A stretch of 64,000 nucleotides of DNA from assembly GCF_030247185.1 (NCBI RefSeq), contig NC_080571.1:83833025-83897024 (forward strand), in the 5' to 3' direction. Within the stretch, counting starts at the first letter, position 1. Each line of letters opens with the position of its first letter. Source of the DNA: Malaya genurostris (Eukaryota > Arthropoda > Insecta > Diptera > Culicidae). Shown in pieces: positions 23,181-33,257 of the stretch. A program made the position numbers and the translations under genes. The notes under the pieces are model-generated. The model made no database searches. It was not told where the DNA came from and worked only from the letters and a program-made list of their open reading frames with translations.

Positions 23181-25354
23181 TAGTCCGCTCCTCTATAATT
23201 TTTACGTAAATGACATTGACAGCTGTCTAGTAACCCCATGTACACTAAGACAATTGGCAGATGATGGCGTGGTTTCAGTTACTGGACCCAAAGCTATTGA
23301 TCTGCATAAACCATTGCAAGATACCTTAGATAACTTGTCCGATTGGGCTGTTCATCTTGGTATCGAATTCTCTGCGGAGAAAACAGAGTTAGTCGTCTTT
23401 TCAAGAAAGCATGATCCCGCGCAGCTTCAGCTCCATATGATGGGAGGAATGATCCAACAGGTTTTAACTTTTAAATACCTCGGGGTGTGGTTCGATTCCA
23501 AATGCACGTGGGGAGGACACATTAGGTTTCTGATAACAAAATGCCAACAAAGAGTAAATTTTCTTCGAACAATAACAGGATCTTGGTGGGGTGCTCATCC
23601 GGAAGATCTAATAAAATTGTATCAGACAACGATACTTTCAGTGATGGAATATGGATGCGTTTGCTTTCGTTCCGCTGCAAACTCTCATATTATCAAACTG
23701 GAGCGAATTCAGTATCGTTGTTTGCGAATTGCTTTAGGGTGCATGCATTCGACACATACAATGAGTCTTGAAGTTCTGGCGGGAGTTCTTCCATTAAAAG
23801 ATCGATTTTGGGAGCTTTCATCACGCCTGCTAATAAGATGTGAGGTGCTGAATCCCATGGTAATTAATAATTTCGAACGACTAGTCGAGCTTCGATCTCA
23901 AACAAAATTCATGACAGTATATTTTAACCATATGTCACAGGAAATCAACCCTTCAAGATATATTCCTATCCGTGTCAGCCTCCTAAATGTCCCTGACTCA
24001 ACTTTATTTTTCGATACATCCATGCAGCGCGAAGTGCGTGGAATCCCGGATCATCTACGTTCGACGGAAATCCCAAAAATATTTTCAAGTAAGTTCAGGC
24101 ATATTGACTCTGAGAAAATGTTTTACACGGACGGATCGCGAATTGAAGAAGCGACAGGGTTTGGTATGTTCAACAATAATGTTTCGGCTTCATTTAGGCT
24201 TCAAGAACCTGCATCTGTTTATATAGCAGAGCTAGCAGCAGTTCAATATAGTTTGAGTGTAATCGTCACATTAATTCCAAACCATTATTTCCTCTTCACA
24301 GATAGTCTGAGTGCAATTGAAGCCATTCGCTCAAACATGACTGGCAAGACTGAACCGTTTTTCCTGGGCAAAATAAAACAGTGCCTGAACGACATATTGA
24401 ACAATAATTATCTAATCACTATAGTCTGGGTCCCGGCTCATTGCTCCATTCCTGGCAATGAAAGAGCCGATATTTTAGCCAAACGTGGTGCTATTGAGGG
24501 TGAAATTTATGAGAGACCAATTGCTTTCAACGAATTCTATAGCTCGTCTCGCCAAAGAACACTTGCCAGCTGGCAAGCTTCTTGGGATAAAGATGATCTG
24601 GGTCGGTGGATGCACTCAATTATTCCGAAAATATCGACAAAGGCATGGTTCAGGGGACTGGATGTGAGTAGAGATTTCATTCGTGTGATGTCTAGACTCA
24701 TGTCCAATCACTACACGTTAGATGCACATCTCCTTCGAATTGGGCTCTCCGAGACTAATCATTGTGCTTGTGGCGAAGGTTATCGAGATATTGATCATGT
24801 CGTTTGGACATGCGTGGAGTATCGTGATGTCAGATCTCAACTAATAAATTCTTTGCGTACCCAAGGTAGACTATCCAATATCCCAGTTCGAGACATTCTT
24901 GCTTGTCGTGACCTTTCATACATGAAACTTATTTATCATTTCATAAAGAAAACTGGAGTTTCAATTTAATAAAGGCCCCTTTCAAGACTTAGTTCTGATC
25001 CCAGCTGCGTCCATGAGTTCAACCAATAGCTAAATTAGAATAAAAATAATGTAATGATACAAACAAATTCGAAACAGTTTATGAAATTATTAACAAAATG
25101 TCTGAAAATAACAGCTTATTTTATAATTTATAGAAGTTAATCGTTTGGTTCAAATAATATTTCCGAGTAGATTTCATAATTAATGACGAGTTACCTAAGA
25201 TGATATTTAAGTAATAAGAGAATATGTTTTAATAAATGCAAAACGTTGTGACTATGTTAGAATTAAATTAGGATAAGAATATTATGTAAAAGTGATGCTA
25301 CGGCGAAGAAAAACTTATGTAAACTGCCTTAAGAAATAAACGTATTTATGAAAA
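23181..25354 (+). mobile_element. 5'-truncated non-LTR retrotransposon with target duplication
   Basis: Sequence begins abruptly inside a reverse transcriptase and ends in an A-run after ATAAACGTATTTATG. The flanks carry the same AAAAAAAACACATT at 23,167-23,180 and 25,355-25,368, a 14-bp target-site duplication (its A part is ambiguous with the A-tail). Structure: truncated ORF2, a 3' UTR of about 380 bp and a poly-A tail, as expected for target-primed reverse transcription that stopped early. The presence of RNase H places it with the I/LOA/R1-type lineages; the exact clade is uncertain. Confidence 0.9.
23182..24969 (+). pseudogene. ORF2 C-terminal part: RT, RNase H, zinc knuckle
   Basis: Open without interruption from the truncation point (SPLLYNFYVND) to the stop at 24,969; the first ATG-like call is artificial because the true start is lost. 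Counting from the Leu of LADDG at 23,254 as residue 1: LADD is the RT catalytic box, followed by the thumb/connector (KYLGVWFDSKCTWGGHI). An RNase H domain spans residues 287-415, with candidate catalytic residues D293 (YTDGS), E326 (IAELAA), D350 (FTDS) and D406 (NERADILA). A C-C-H-C knuckle follows at C504, C506, H515 and C520. In a full element the protein would reverse-transcribe the element RNA at a nicked target. Domain-level integrity suggests a fairly recent insertion. It lacks the endonuclease and RT palm N-terminus, so it is non-functional. Confidence 0.92.
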
Positions 25355-25368
25355 AAAAAAAACACATT

Positions 25369-25954
25369 CGGATTGATAAAAAAAGGTATCATATCACCGC
25401 TAGGTGGATTAAGCACGTTTTTATAAATGAAACTACGTGATACAAAATAAACGAGCGAATAGGATTTAGACAAAAAAGTTGATTCATTGCATTGAAATAT
25501 TCTAAGCAGTTATTATAAAATCATTTTTAATCACCAAACAAAGGTCAACAGATTTCACACGCGTCTTGATTCTTTATTATTTCCGCTTTATTATTTTAAT
25601 TATTTATTAAAATTATTAATTGGTTATATAAGTTGATCTGGGCAGCCGGCTACCGAGAAAAATATTAATTTACTGTTTGAAATATTAATATCAAGTGTTT
25701 TTTACTATGTATTCAATATATCGATACATGTCATCTCTGTTATTAACTTTGTAATATAAACGGATTTGCGCAATTGTTGATTTTTATCATTCATTTTATA
25801 ATCCTGAAAGACAATCAATAACATGGAAGAAGAAATCATTCCTAATAAAACTTTTCTACGAAGCTAGACGGAAATTGATAGGTTGAATAAAGAGATGATT
25901 TAGTAAAATAGAGTAATCAGAAGTAAAACATTGAAAATATCTGATAACTGAAAG
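25369..25954. other. Unassigned AT-rich spacer
   Basis: Contains GGGCAGCCGGCTACCGAG at about 25,631, related to words at 22,992 and 23,094. No gene. Confidence 0.4.
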
Positions 25955-26118
25955 GAAAAAGAAACTCCTGCAATTGTCGCCTTTTACGACATGGAAGCAG
26001 GAACCCAGTGGATCTATTCTTGGTTCATTTTTTTCCGCCGGATTCCACACGGCATCTAGGCTGGTACAGTCCGGAGAGAGCTAATAGGTACTATCAATCT
26101 CCTAGTGGACCCCAGCCC
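25955..26118 (-). repeat. Dispersed repeat R5, minus copy
   Basis: The reverse complement contains AGCCTAGATGCCGTGTGG, AATCCGGCGGAA, AAGAATAGATCCACTGGGTT and CCATGTCGTAAAAGGCGACA. The same ordered words occur on the plus strand at 33,030-33,255, directly upstream of an RT fragment. It is probably an untranslated part of a non-LTR retrotransposon; that is inference from the neighbour of the second copy. Confidence 0.75.
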
Positions 26119-26119
26119 C

Positions 26120-27028
26120 TTTTCCTCTTGCTTAAATAACTTAAACGAGAAAGTAAAAAATGAGGATCTATCATCATTTACAGCTAGAACCTAATCTAAT
26201 GTTCACTGAGAAATAATATAAATCCATATTCAAATCACCTAGTTGGAAGCGTTCAAAATTACGACAATTCTAAGCCTACTCCATGAGTACAGCGTTTTCT
26301 GCAACCCAATCGCTCACCGGTGAACCAAAATCAATAGCGAATTGCAATACAGTGAACACTCACACAAACAAACACATATTTTGCATACAGCGCCACACTG
26401 TACACCGACCAGACGAATACTCGGCGAGTGGATGGCGAGACGAATTTCAACCTTTTTTAATTCAGCTGTTTTTACAAAAGTCAACAAATCAAGTTCCTCT
26501 CTCCTACGAATGAATGCTTCAAAATGCTACATTTTTGCATAAAAATTCGGATTCTACAAAAGTCTCAATCTTAGTAACACTATAGGACAGTAGTAGAAGA
26601 GAACTATAAAGGAGAAACTCTCATTCCTTTGTTTACGTAAGTTTCGCCTCCGTATTCCATGCCAACAAGCAGGGCGATACTTGAATAGCTTGAAAGGAAG
26701 GGTGAAGCTGTATATTTTCGTTATTTTAGATTATTTCCGAACTTTTTACTACCAGAAATAGTAAATGAAGGAGGCATAGAAGTAAACAAATCGAAAAAGG
26801 GCGAAACTCTTTTAATTTTGATTTATTCAGTGGATATAGAAGGAAAGTGGACAAAATTGAACCAAGTTCATCGATTTATCAAAAATTGATCTGATAATAA
26901 ATTGAGTTGAAACCAGAGTCGAAACATTCATCGATGCTTTTCTCCATTTGCTATCAATGTTAGATTTACCCTTCTTTGAAAAACAGCTCAATTCAAATAT
27001 TTGGCGATAAATCAATTCGTTTTTAAGG
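26120..27028. other. Unassigned spacer
   Basis: No supported gene. 26,310-26,440 shares diverged words with 27,310-27,440 (ACCAAAATCAATAGCGAATT and AATCAAAATCAACAGCTAAT), suggesting an old dispersed repeat. 26,600-26,830 has a loose inverted pairing of GAAACTCTCATTCCTTTGTT with the complement of its right end. Confidence 0.35.
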
Positions 27029-27030
27029 GA

Positions 27031-27165
27031 GCGGGTATAGTGTGATGGGTTAGTAGATACCTTTCACGCAGCCCACCTCGGTTTGAGCCGCAACCCCGCA
27101 CATAGAGTTAGAAAGCTTTTCGAACGATCTTAATGTTAGAATCTTTATGATTGAAAAAAAAACTT
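27031..27165 (+). mobile_element. tRNA-derived SINE family A, diverged copy
   Basis: Starts GCGGGTATAGTGTGATGGGT, with a pol III A-box-like region; a diverged B box GGTTTGAGCCG lies at 27,080-27,090. It continues ACCCCGCACATAGAGTTAG, as in the better copy at 28,448, then an A-rich end. A tRNA function is excluded because the cloverleaf is not maintained and an unrelated body follows. Confidence 0.75.
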
Positions 27166-28041
27166 TTTTTTAAGCATACAATATCGAAATAATGCTTTCG
27201 AATCAATTGAAATATAATCTGTTTGCAACGAATAAGCGAGGTATAAATGCTTTAGTTTAGATACGAAAAATTCATTGCCGATAGTTCCAAATTGACCTGC
27301 TAGTTACCGAAGAATCAAAATCAACAGCTAATTGATATTCGATATACTCAAGTGAACACAGTATCAACACACCGCATACATACAAAATCGTTTCTCCATC
27401 GAGCGAATGGATGTAACATTCAGTTTCGTCATCCACTCACTAGACAAGCTAGACTGTGGCGGCTGGCTGTCGACTAAAGTTAAAATTGTAAAATGGCATA
27501 AATTTATAGATTCCTTTTGTGCGAACGTTCATGCGATGCTTTTTTCTTGCATGACGTAAATCGAAGCAGATTTGCTACTAAATGAAATTCGTGGTGTAAG
27601 CAATGATCAAAAATGTCAGCCGTGCGCGAAAAATCAAAGGGAACACATCATAATGACATGATGTGATTGGCTCGTGAAAACAGGTCGATTCTAACCAATT
27701 TTTCAATAGTATGCTAATGAAATACTGAAACGACGTTGCCATACATCTTTAAGTTAAATGTTTCCGAATCGATTGGTAGTTAAATCATATCAATCCATCA
27801 AAAAATGACTGAGTTTTTATCATTCAAAATTATGATGGAAAAAGATTACGCTACTACACAGAAAAAAATTATGAATTTTACAGGTGACAGAATTTTACAA
27901 ACGATACAATTCACAAGTACTTAATTTTTCAAATGACGTAATATTCCATTCGCACAGAATTTCACATGTATTTTTGAAACTTTTGATTGACATTCGACCC
28001 CAAATAGAAGAAAAGCTTTTGCTTATCTGTACGGGAACTTT
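27166..28041. other. Unassigned spacer
   Basis: No gene was found; an ACACAGAAAAAAATTATGAA phrase at 27,858 resembles fold-back element ends but no partner was located. Confidence 0.35.
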
Positions 28042-28125
28042 TCGTACAGTAATTTCAGGTGTTGCTTGGATTATGTAGTCATTTGCCTATCTACGCGTAT
28101 TATAAACAATGTCCGCGATGATCGT
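28042..28125 (+). repeat. Dispersed repeat R6
   Basis: CGTACAGTAATTTCAGGTGT, TTTGCCTATCTACGCGTA and TAAACAATGTCCGCGATG recur in the same order at 28,617-28,685 and, more diverged, at 51,070-51,150. Non-coding; class unknown. Confidence 0.65.
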
Positions 28126-28264
28126 TGCTTTCACCAGCTGAGAAGTCCGCGTTATGTGTCGAAGAATTCCTAGCTGCTTTCCTTAGTGAAGGGAAGATTA
28201 TACAACGGTGTCCGCACGCACTGCAATCAAGACCCAAGAGTAAACTGAGGATTTTTATTGAGAC

Positions 28265-28362
28265 CATTTGCAATTGTTCTGTACGCTAAGAAACGCCTAC
28301 GAAGTCGGTGGAAACGGAAGGAAAAATTCCACAGAAGGAAAATAATACTACGGCCTTGCTTT
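28265..28362 (+). mobile_element. SINE family B, 3' part
   Basis: TTCTGTACGCTAAGAAACGC, CTACGAAGTCGGTGGAAACG, AAATTCCACAGAAGGAAAAT and ACGGCCTTGCTTT follow the body of the 35,850 copy with several substitutions. The head is not recognisable. Confidence 0.75.
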
Positions 28363-28447
28363 TGTACAATGGCTACATTTTAGCGAGGCATATTCGAAAA
28401 GTTATGGCCATTCGCTTATATATGAAAATCAACAAGTCCTAACACGT

Positions 28448-28571
28448 AGGTGACGGGTATAGAGAGATGGGTAAGTCGATACCTTTCACGCAGTCCGCGT
28501 GGGTTCGATTCCCAACCCCGCACATAGGGTCAGAAAGTTTTTCTGGCCCGAAGAGACGAATTAAAACAAAA
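28448..28571 (+). mobile_element. tRNA-derived SINE family A with target duplication
   Basis: The B box GGTTCGATTCC at 28,502-28,512 is a good match to the pol III consensus; an A-box-like segment GGGTATAGAGAGATGGGTAA lies at 28,455-28,474. The body ATAGGGTCAGAAAGTTTTTC and an A-rich tail follow. Flanking AAGTCCTAAC(A/T)CGT at 28,434-28,447 and 28,572-28,585 is a 14-bp target duplication with one mismatch. Transcription would be by RNA polymerase III, and mobility depends on a partner LINE that cannot be identified here. Confidence 0.88.
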
Positions 28572-28616
28572 AAGTCCTAACTCGTTTCATCTTGTTTATA
28601 TATATAAGGTCACCAC

Positions 28617-28685
28617 TCGTACAGTTATTTCAGGTGTTGTTTAGATTATTTGCCTATCTGTGCGTACAGTAAACAATGTCCTCTA
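28617..28685 (+). repeat. Dispersed repeat R6, second copy
   Basis: CGTACAGTTATTTCAGGTGT, TTTGCCTATCTGTGCGTA and GTAAACAATGTCC match the copy at 28,042-28,125. The two lie either side of the SINE A copy. Confidence 0.7.
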
Positions 28686-28739
28686 GAAGTTCGCGATGTG
28701 TTAGCTGAGAGGTTCGCGATGTGTGTAAAAGGAAATTTA

Positions 28740-29515
28740 GCTACTTGAGTAAAGGCTATAGCAGGATAAGCATGAGAAATCTGCCCTCAAAGGGAATTCA
28801 TATTCACATTCGAAAGGTCATAGACTGGAAACAATTTTCTCAAAGTTTCAACCCTTTAACTGCCATATTGACGGAGCTAGAGTGGTTCTATTGATTTTTA
28901 TTTTATTTGATTTTTGAAGAAACCGCTCCTCCGAAAGATTTGAAAAAAATCAGGTATGTTTTACGCATTATAGGGAAGGTTTACATTTTGTTTCAAAATT
29001 TTTGAAGATGTATTACTTTCATTAAAAAATACTTGAAATATTTGAAACATATTTTTTCCCTCTTCTAAATTTTGCACCACCCCGGATTTTTTAGTGATAA
29101 ATAAAGAATTTTTGGACATGTTAAAGTGGTATATTTTCATATTTTTAAAAAATGTGGACGACCACAATATTTGATTTTTTCTAAAAAAATAAATAACAGT
29201 CGACCACGCGTCCCCATCAAGTTCTGTTAGAAGGAAACGCAAGGTGCTTTATTCTAGTAGTTTATGCAACTCAAGCGCAGGGCTTAGAAACCAAAGTAAC
29301 GAAATGGACGAAATGAGTTTCAACCTTTGCATAATACATACACGATCATACTTCGGGTACAACCTAGAAAACTAAAAAGCAAGAACTTACTGGTATGTGG
29401 TTCAACGTCGCGAGTATCACACATATGAATAACCTTTCGAATGTGGTATAATAATATGAATTCCCTTTGGGGACAGATTTCACATGCTTATCCTGATATA
29501 GTCTTTATCAGGAAT
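28740..29515. repeat. Imperfect inverted repeat, arms about 85 bp
   Basis: Left arm 28,740-28,830 (AGGATAAGCATGAGAAATCT and AAAGGGAATTCATATTCACA). Right arm 29,432-29,515 is its complement with small gaps (AATTCCCTTTGGGGACAGAT and CACATGCTTATCCTGATATA). The 600-bp spacer is AT-rich and non-coding. It could be a fold-back transposon with unclear ends or two old repeat copies in opposite orientation. Confidence 0.6.
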
Positions 29516-29519
29516 TATA

Positions 29520-30394
29520 CCTAGTTTACTGGGTAAAAGGAAAGTTATACAATGTAATGTTAAGATACAGGAGAAAATTCAAGATTTACATGAAGAACAT
29601 TTCTAAAACACCACTGTACAGTCCCGATTACTTCCTTTTCCCTACTGTTAGCAAAGGAGTAAAAATTTCTGAAGACACCAAAATCAATCAAAATAACACA
29701 AAACTCGTGTGTTTTTGGATGAATGCTAATAGTTTTTGCGGACACCCATTGACATAAACTCGTTGAGTTATCTACCTGTAGTTATGAAGATTTCACTCTC
29801 CAGGCCAAAACTACAAATAACCTGCACATACTTTGTACTTTTGAGAGTACTCCATAACAACGCCGTCAAATTTTCTCTTAAGCGCTCTTGCTTTCAATCT
29901 GGTTTCCAACTTCTCGTGCCGATTGGAGGTTTGGCTCTTCTCTATATAAAGGTAAAAGAATTGCTAGAAACCGACGTCGTGAAATGTAAGTGTATGTATG
30001 TATCTTCTTGGGAATCACTAAACTGATTTTAAAAGACTTAGGTTCGTTTGAAAGTAACTATTGAGTGATTCGCTCAAATGGCTACCCGGATAAAAATTCA
30101 TTCCCGAAAATAGTTTATGCATACCTCATTATACTCTTGTCTCCGACAAGCAAAATAGCTTAAAGTGATATTCTGGACGTTGAATAAAAAGCTTAGATAG
30201 CTAAAAAGAATACTTAAAATTGTCACTCGCATGAGCAGAATAATATCTAATTGAGGTTTTTCCAATACCAAAACAATAGCACAGCCAAATTAAAATGTAG
30301 AATACAGTGATTAAACCTGTATTCGAATTATCTTTGAAAAAACAAGAATGACGAATTATGAAATATGTTGGTTTTATATCTACATAATTATACA
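29520..30394. other. Unassigned spacer
   Basis: Several 60-96 codon frames, none with a motif. TATATAAAGG at 29,943 is TATA-like but has no supporting initiator. Confidence 0.35.
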
Positions 30395-30735
30395 CTGAGG
30401 TCTCTTTAAACTTGGCTGATATGTACCGCGTAAAAAAACCGCTTCGCTTCGAAATTCCGAGTAAAAAAATAGCAAAACTAAAGAAATTTTTTTTATACCA
30501 AATATCTTAGAAATGCATGAAACGTTGAGATATGGTGCAATCTAAAAAAAAATTTGGAAGAAAAACGACTTAGGGACTTATCTTAGAAAATCTGCGTAGA
30601 AAAAAAACCGCAAAATTGAAGAAGTTTTTTTTATGTCAAATGTTTTAGAAATGCATGAAACGTTCAGATCAATCCAGAAAATAAATGTTTTTTTAATGAA
30701 ATAGAAAATTTTCCGAGTCCTAAAAAAATTCAGGA
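30395..30735. repeat. AT-rich dispersed repeat related to 7.5-7.8 kb
   Basis: GCATGAAACGTTGAGATATG at about 30,514 and AAATGCATGAAACGTTCAGA at 30,650 are near-copies of each other and of the block at 7,590-7,760. GCGTAAAAAAACCGC-like words occur near 30,430 and 30,592. Non-coding. Confidence 0.6.
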
Positions 30736-30855
30736 TAACACCAGCTGATATGTGCATTAGAAAATTTGAAGTGTATTAGTAACATTTTTTGCCACCGCAC
30801 TTTACTGTAATGTCCCTCGTTAATCGTAAGAGTGATCCATATTGATATGAAGTAT
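30736..30855 (-). repeat. Dispersed repeat R7, minus copy
   Basis: The reverse complement matches 14,886-14,995 (ATATCAATATGGATCACTCT and AACGAGGGACATTACAGTAA) over about 110 bp. Its right edge coincides with the truncated left edge of the DD37E fragment that follows. Confidence 0.7.
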
Positions 30856-31557
30856 ATTTGATGAGACTTATGTAAAGGAGGACTCAAAAACCCTTCCAGG
30901 TCCACAATACTTTACTGTCGTACTTGGGGAGGATGTGAGCGATGCGGACAGGTCGATTCAAGTGGAGAAATTCGGTCAAAAGATGGCAAGCAATATGTTC
31001 CTGTGGTTTGAAGTCAACCATTTTTTACACTGCCGGAACTATAAATGCAGAAATTTATCGATCTGAGTGTTTCCAGAAGAGATTGCTGCCTTTATATAAG
31101 AAGCATAGTACACCTCCACTGTATTGGCTGAATTTAGCGTCGGCTCACTATGCCAAAACCACTCTCAATTGGCTTGCGGAAAAGGGTATAATTTTCGTTG
31201 AGAAAAATATCAATCCACCATATTGCCCTCAACTTCGCCCCATCGAACGTTACTGGGCCATCGTGAAGAGGGTCTTTAAGAAGACTGGTAAGGCAGCTGG
31301 GAACATGCAGGAGTTCAAAAAAAAATTGGGTTCAAGTGTCCAAAAAATGCGATGCAACACTTGTCCGGAACTTGATGAAGAGCGTTCGATCAAAAGTTAG
31401 AAAATTCGTGAAGGAATAACTTGATTTTCATCCGGTTTTCATTATGCTCAAGTTTAACCTCGTACAATAAAGGATGGATTTTTAGTTTGAATAAAATATC
31501 GTTTTTATCATAATTTTAAGGCAAAATTTGTGGATAGCTTATTTTCGATACACTTCT
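30856..31557 (+). pseudogene. DD37E transposon family A, copy 3, 5'-truncated
   Basis: Begins within the catalytic domain (ETYVKEDSKTLPGPQYFTV), so the DNA-binding domain and left TIR are gone. A deletion near 30,982 shifts the frame at KFGQK; reading resumes as WQAICSCGLKSTIFYTAG. The second catalytic position is Asn (AAT at 31,131-31,133, WLNLAS) instead of Asp; the Glu is present in RPIERYWAIVKR (31,245). The gap is 37 residues, as in copy 2. The C-terminus is frameshifted near 31,320. The right TIR is intact: GATAGCTTATTTTCGATACA then CTTCT at 31,557, followed by TA. This end defines the family A terminus that copy 2 has lost. Confidence 0.88.
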
Positions 31558-31559
31558 TA

Positions 31560-32807
31560 AAACATCCATTATCCTCTCAAGTTCAACATTTATTGACAAT
31601 GTTGATAGTCGTAAATCGCTAGAAGTACTTGAAATCCCTAGACCTACAGCGATTTCCGCTAGTCCACATAAAACGGGAAAATTGAACTAAACACTAAAAC
31701 ACCTAAACAACCCGCAATATTTCCATGACTCCACCGCTTTGAAGTTGATACTAATAGAAAAAAAAACATATCCGGCTCACACTAGGCTAACTGTTCATAT
31801 CCCTACCAGCAAGAGCAAGGGTAATAAAAACAGGCGCCTGGTTCGCCTTATCCTGTAGTCACCTTGTCCTAGTTTCGTGATGCTAATATTATCTTACTGT
31901 CCCCAGCTCTGTGCAGTAGCTAACGGGATACGTACAAAAGATTTTCACTTGACTGGTACGTTCAATGGAAACGAGTTTTCTTTCATCTGTGTTTTTTTTT
32001 GGTTTCTATATAAGCTTCAATATCTTACAGACAATTATTGAGATTCCAGAAAACGGATAATCCCTTTAGATTGATTCTAGATTACGCCAGTATACATTCG
32101 AGATTAGTCACGCCCTTTGTGTGCCAGAACAAAGTAAAAAGTAAGTATAATTATTTTCACTTTCACACGGTCACCACCACCACCAATCCAAAAACTCGGT
32201 CTCGATATCGAAAGCCATTTACCGAAGCCCGCAGTTGACACGACCGCATTCAAAGTGCGTTCGTTCCATAAACGTTTTTCGTTCGAAGATCGAAACAGCT
32301 TTTGTTTTGTTTCCTTCATTCGTGCCGCCTGCCAGCGGAATTGCTGCAGTGTTTTACTGCATCAACAAACCGAACCCGAGCGAGGTCCATTCGCCCCAGA
32401 AGGATAGTGGAACCAATACCCCGATATGAGCAACATCTGATCGAACCGAGCCTACACACATCGCACACTACAATCGACGACCGACGCTTGGGCAGTCAGC
32501 TGGAAACTGGTTTTAGCTTTCAGCTGGTCTCCGTGGGACAGGAGGCTTTTGAAAACCGCAACGAAAATACTTCAATACTGAACTTGAACTAGACAATGAT
32601 TGTGGAGTAGCGAAATTGAGTCTTTCAGAAATAACTCCTGTATGTATAATAAGAAAGGATAGGCTATGACATCCAGCGTTGATAGGGCTCGATGTTACTA
32701 TTTATTATTATGGTATCACTTAAATAATTGAAAGCTCCGCATTTGTGTTTGTAATAATGCATCAATCAGTATGCTTATTATCCTAGGTAAAGAAAACACC
32801 TTTCAGT
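31560..32807. other. Spacer with a GC-richer island at 32,140-32,590
   Basis: 31,560-32,130 has no recognisable feature. 32,140-32,590 is richer in GC and CpG and holds overlapping frames on both strands without motifs. A candidate plus-strand donor (AAAAA|GTAAGT) lies at about 32,138. It could be a non-coding exon or promoter; evidence is weak. Confidence 0.25.
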
Positions 32808-32989
32808 CAAATGGCAACTTCATCATCCGATGCCTAATCTCTAGTATACATATAGTAACGCATATTTCTTTTTACAATCTTTTTTTTTTCTCATTTCTAA
32901 ATTCGCAGTTTCGATTTATCAATTTTTATTTTTCAATCGTTTATTTCCAACTCCTAATACTCATTTCTCTTGTTTTTCATTCCTAACTT
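32808..32989 (+). repeat. 182-bp direct repeat, left copy
   Basis: Identical base for base, including a run of ten T, to 35,280-35,461 (offset 2,472). It starts CAAATGGCAACTTCATCATC and ends TTCATTCCTAACTT. Flanks differ immediately on both sides. The two copies bracket repeat R5, a decayed retrotransposon and about 400 bp of further sequence. Confidence 0.97.
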
Positions 32990-33029
32990 TGGCTTCCTTT
33001 GGCTGCTCGGCCATCCATGGAAGTTGACC

Positions 33030-33255
33030 ATCAATGTCAACTTTCCCTCTCTGAGCAGCCTAGATAGCCGTGTAGTGTCGGTAGCGGTTTCCCAACTGGC
33101 TAAGAATAACGCTACGGTACACCTGTACCGATGGTATAAGTCCACCAAACAGGTAAGCCGTGTGGCTTCCGGCGGAATTATTTTTTACCAAGAATTGATC
33201 CACTGGTTTCCTGTTCCATGTCGTAAAAGGCCACAAAAATAGGAACTCCTAAGTC
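33030..33255 (+). repeat. Dispersed repeat R5, plus copy
   Basis: GCAGCCTAGATAGCCGTGTA, GTGTCGGTAGCGGTTTCCCA, GTGTGGCTTCCGGCGGAATT and CCATGTCGTAAAAGGCCACA. The second half matches 25,955-26,118 in reverse. It sits directly upstream of an RT fragment, so it is probably untranslated retrotransposon sequence from the same or another insertion. The 90-codon frame across it is not considered real. Confidence 0.75.
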
Positions 33256-33257
33256 AA

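Noticed and set aside
27031..27165. True tRNA genes at 27.0, 28.4 and 35.9 kb
   Set aside because: B boxes are present but no complete cloverleaf forms, and each is followed by a shared unrelated body, as in SINEs.
32970..33242. 90-residue frame ending VPCRKRPQK
   Set aside because: Runs from the direct repeat into dispersed repeat R5, which occurs elsewhere without that frame.
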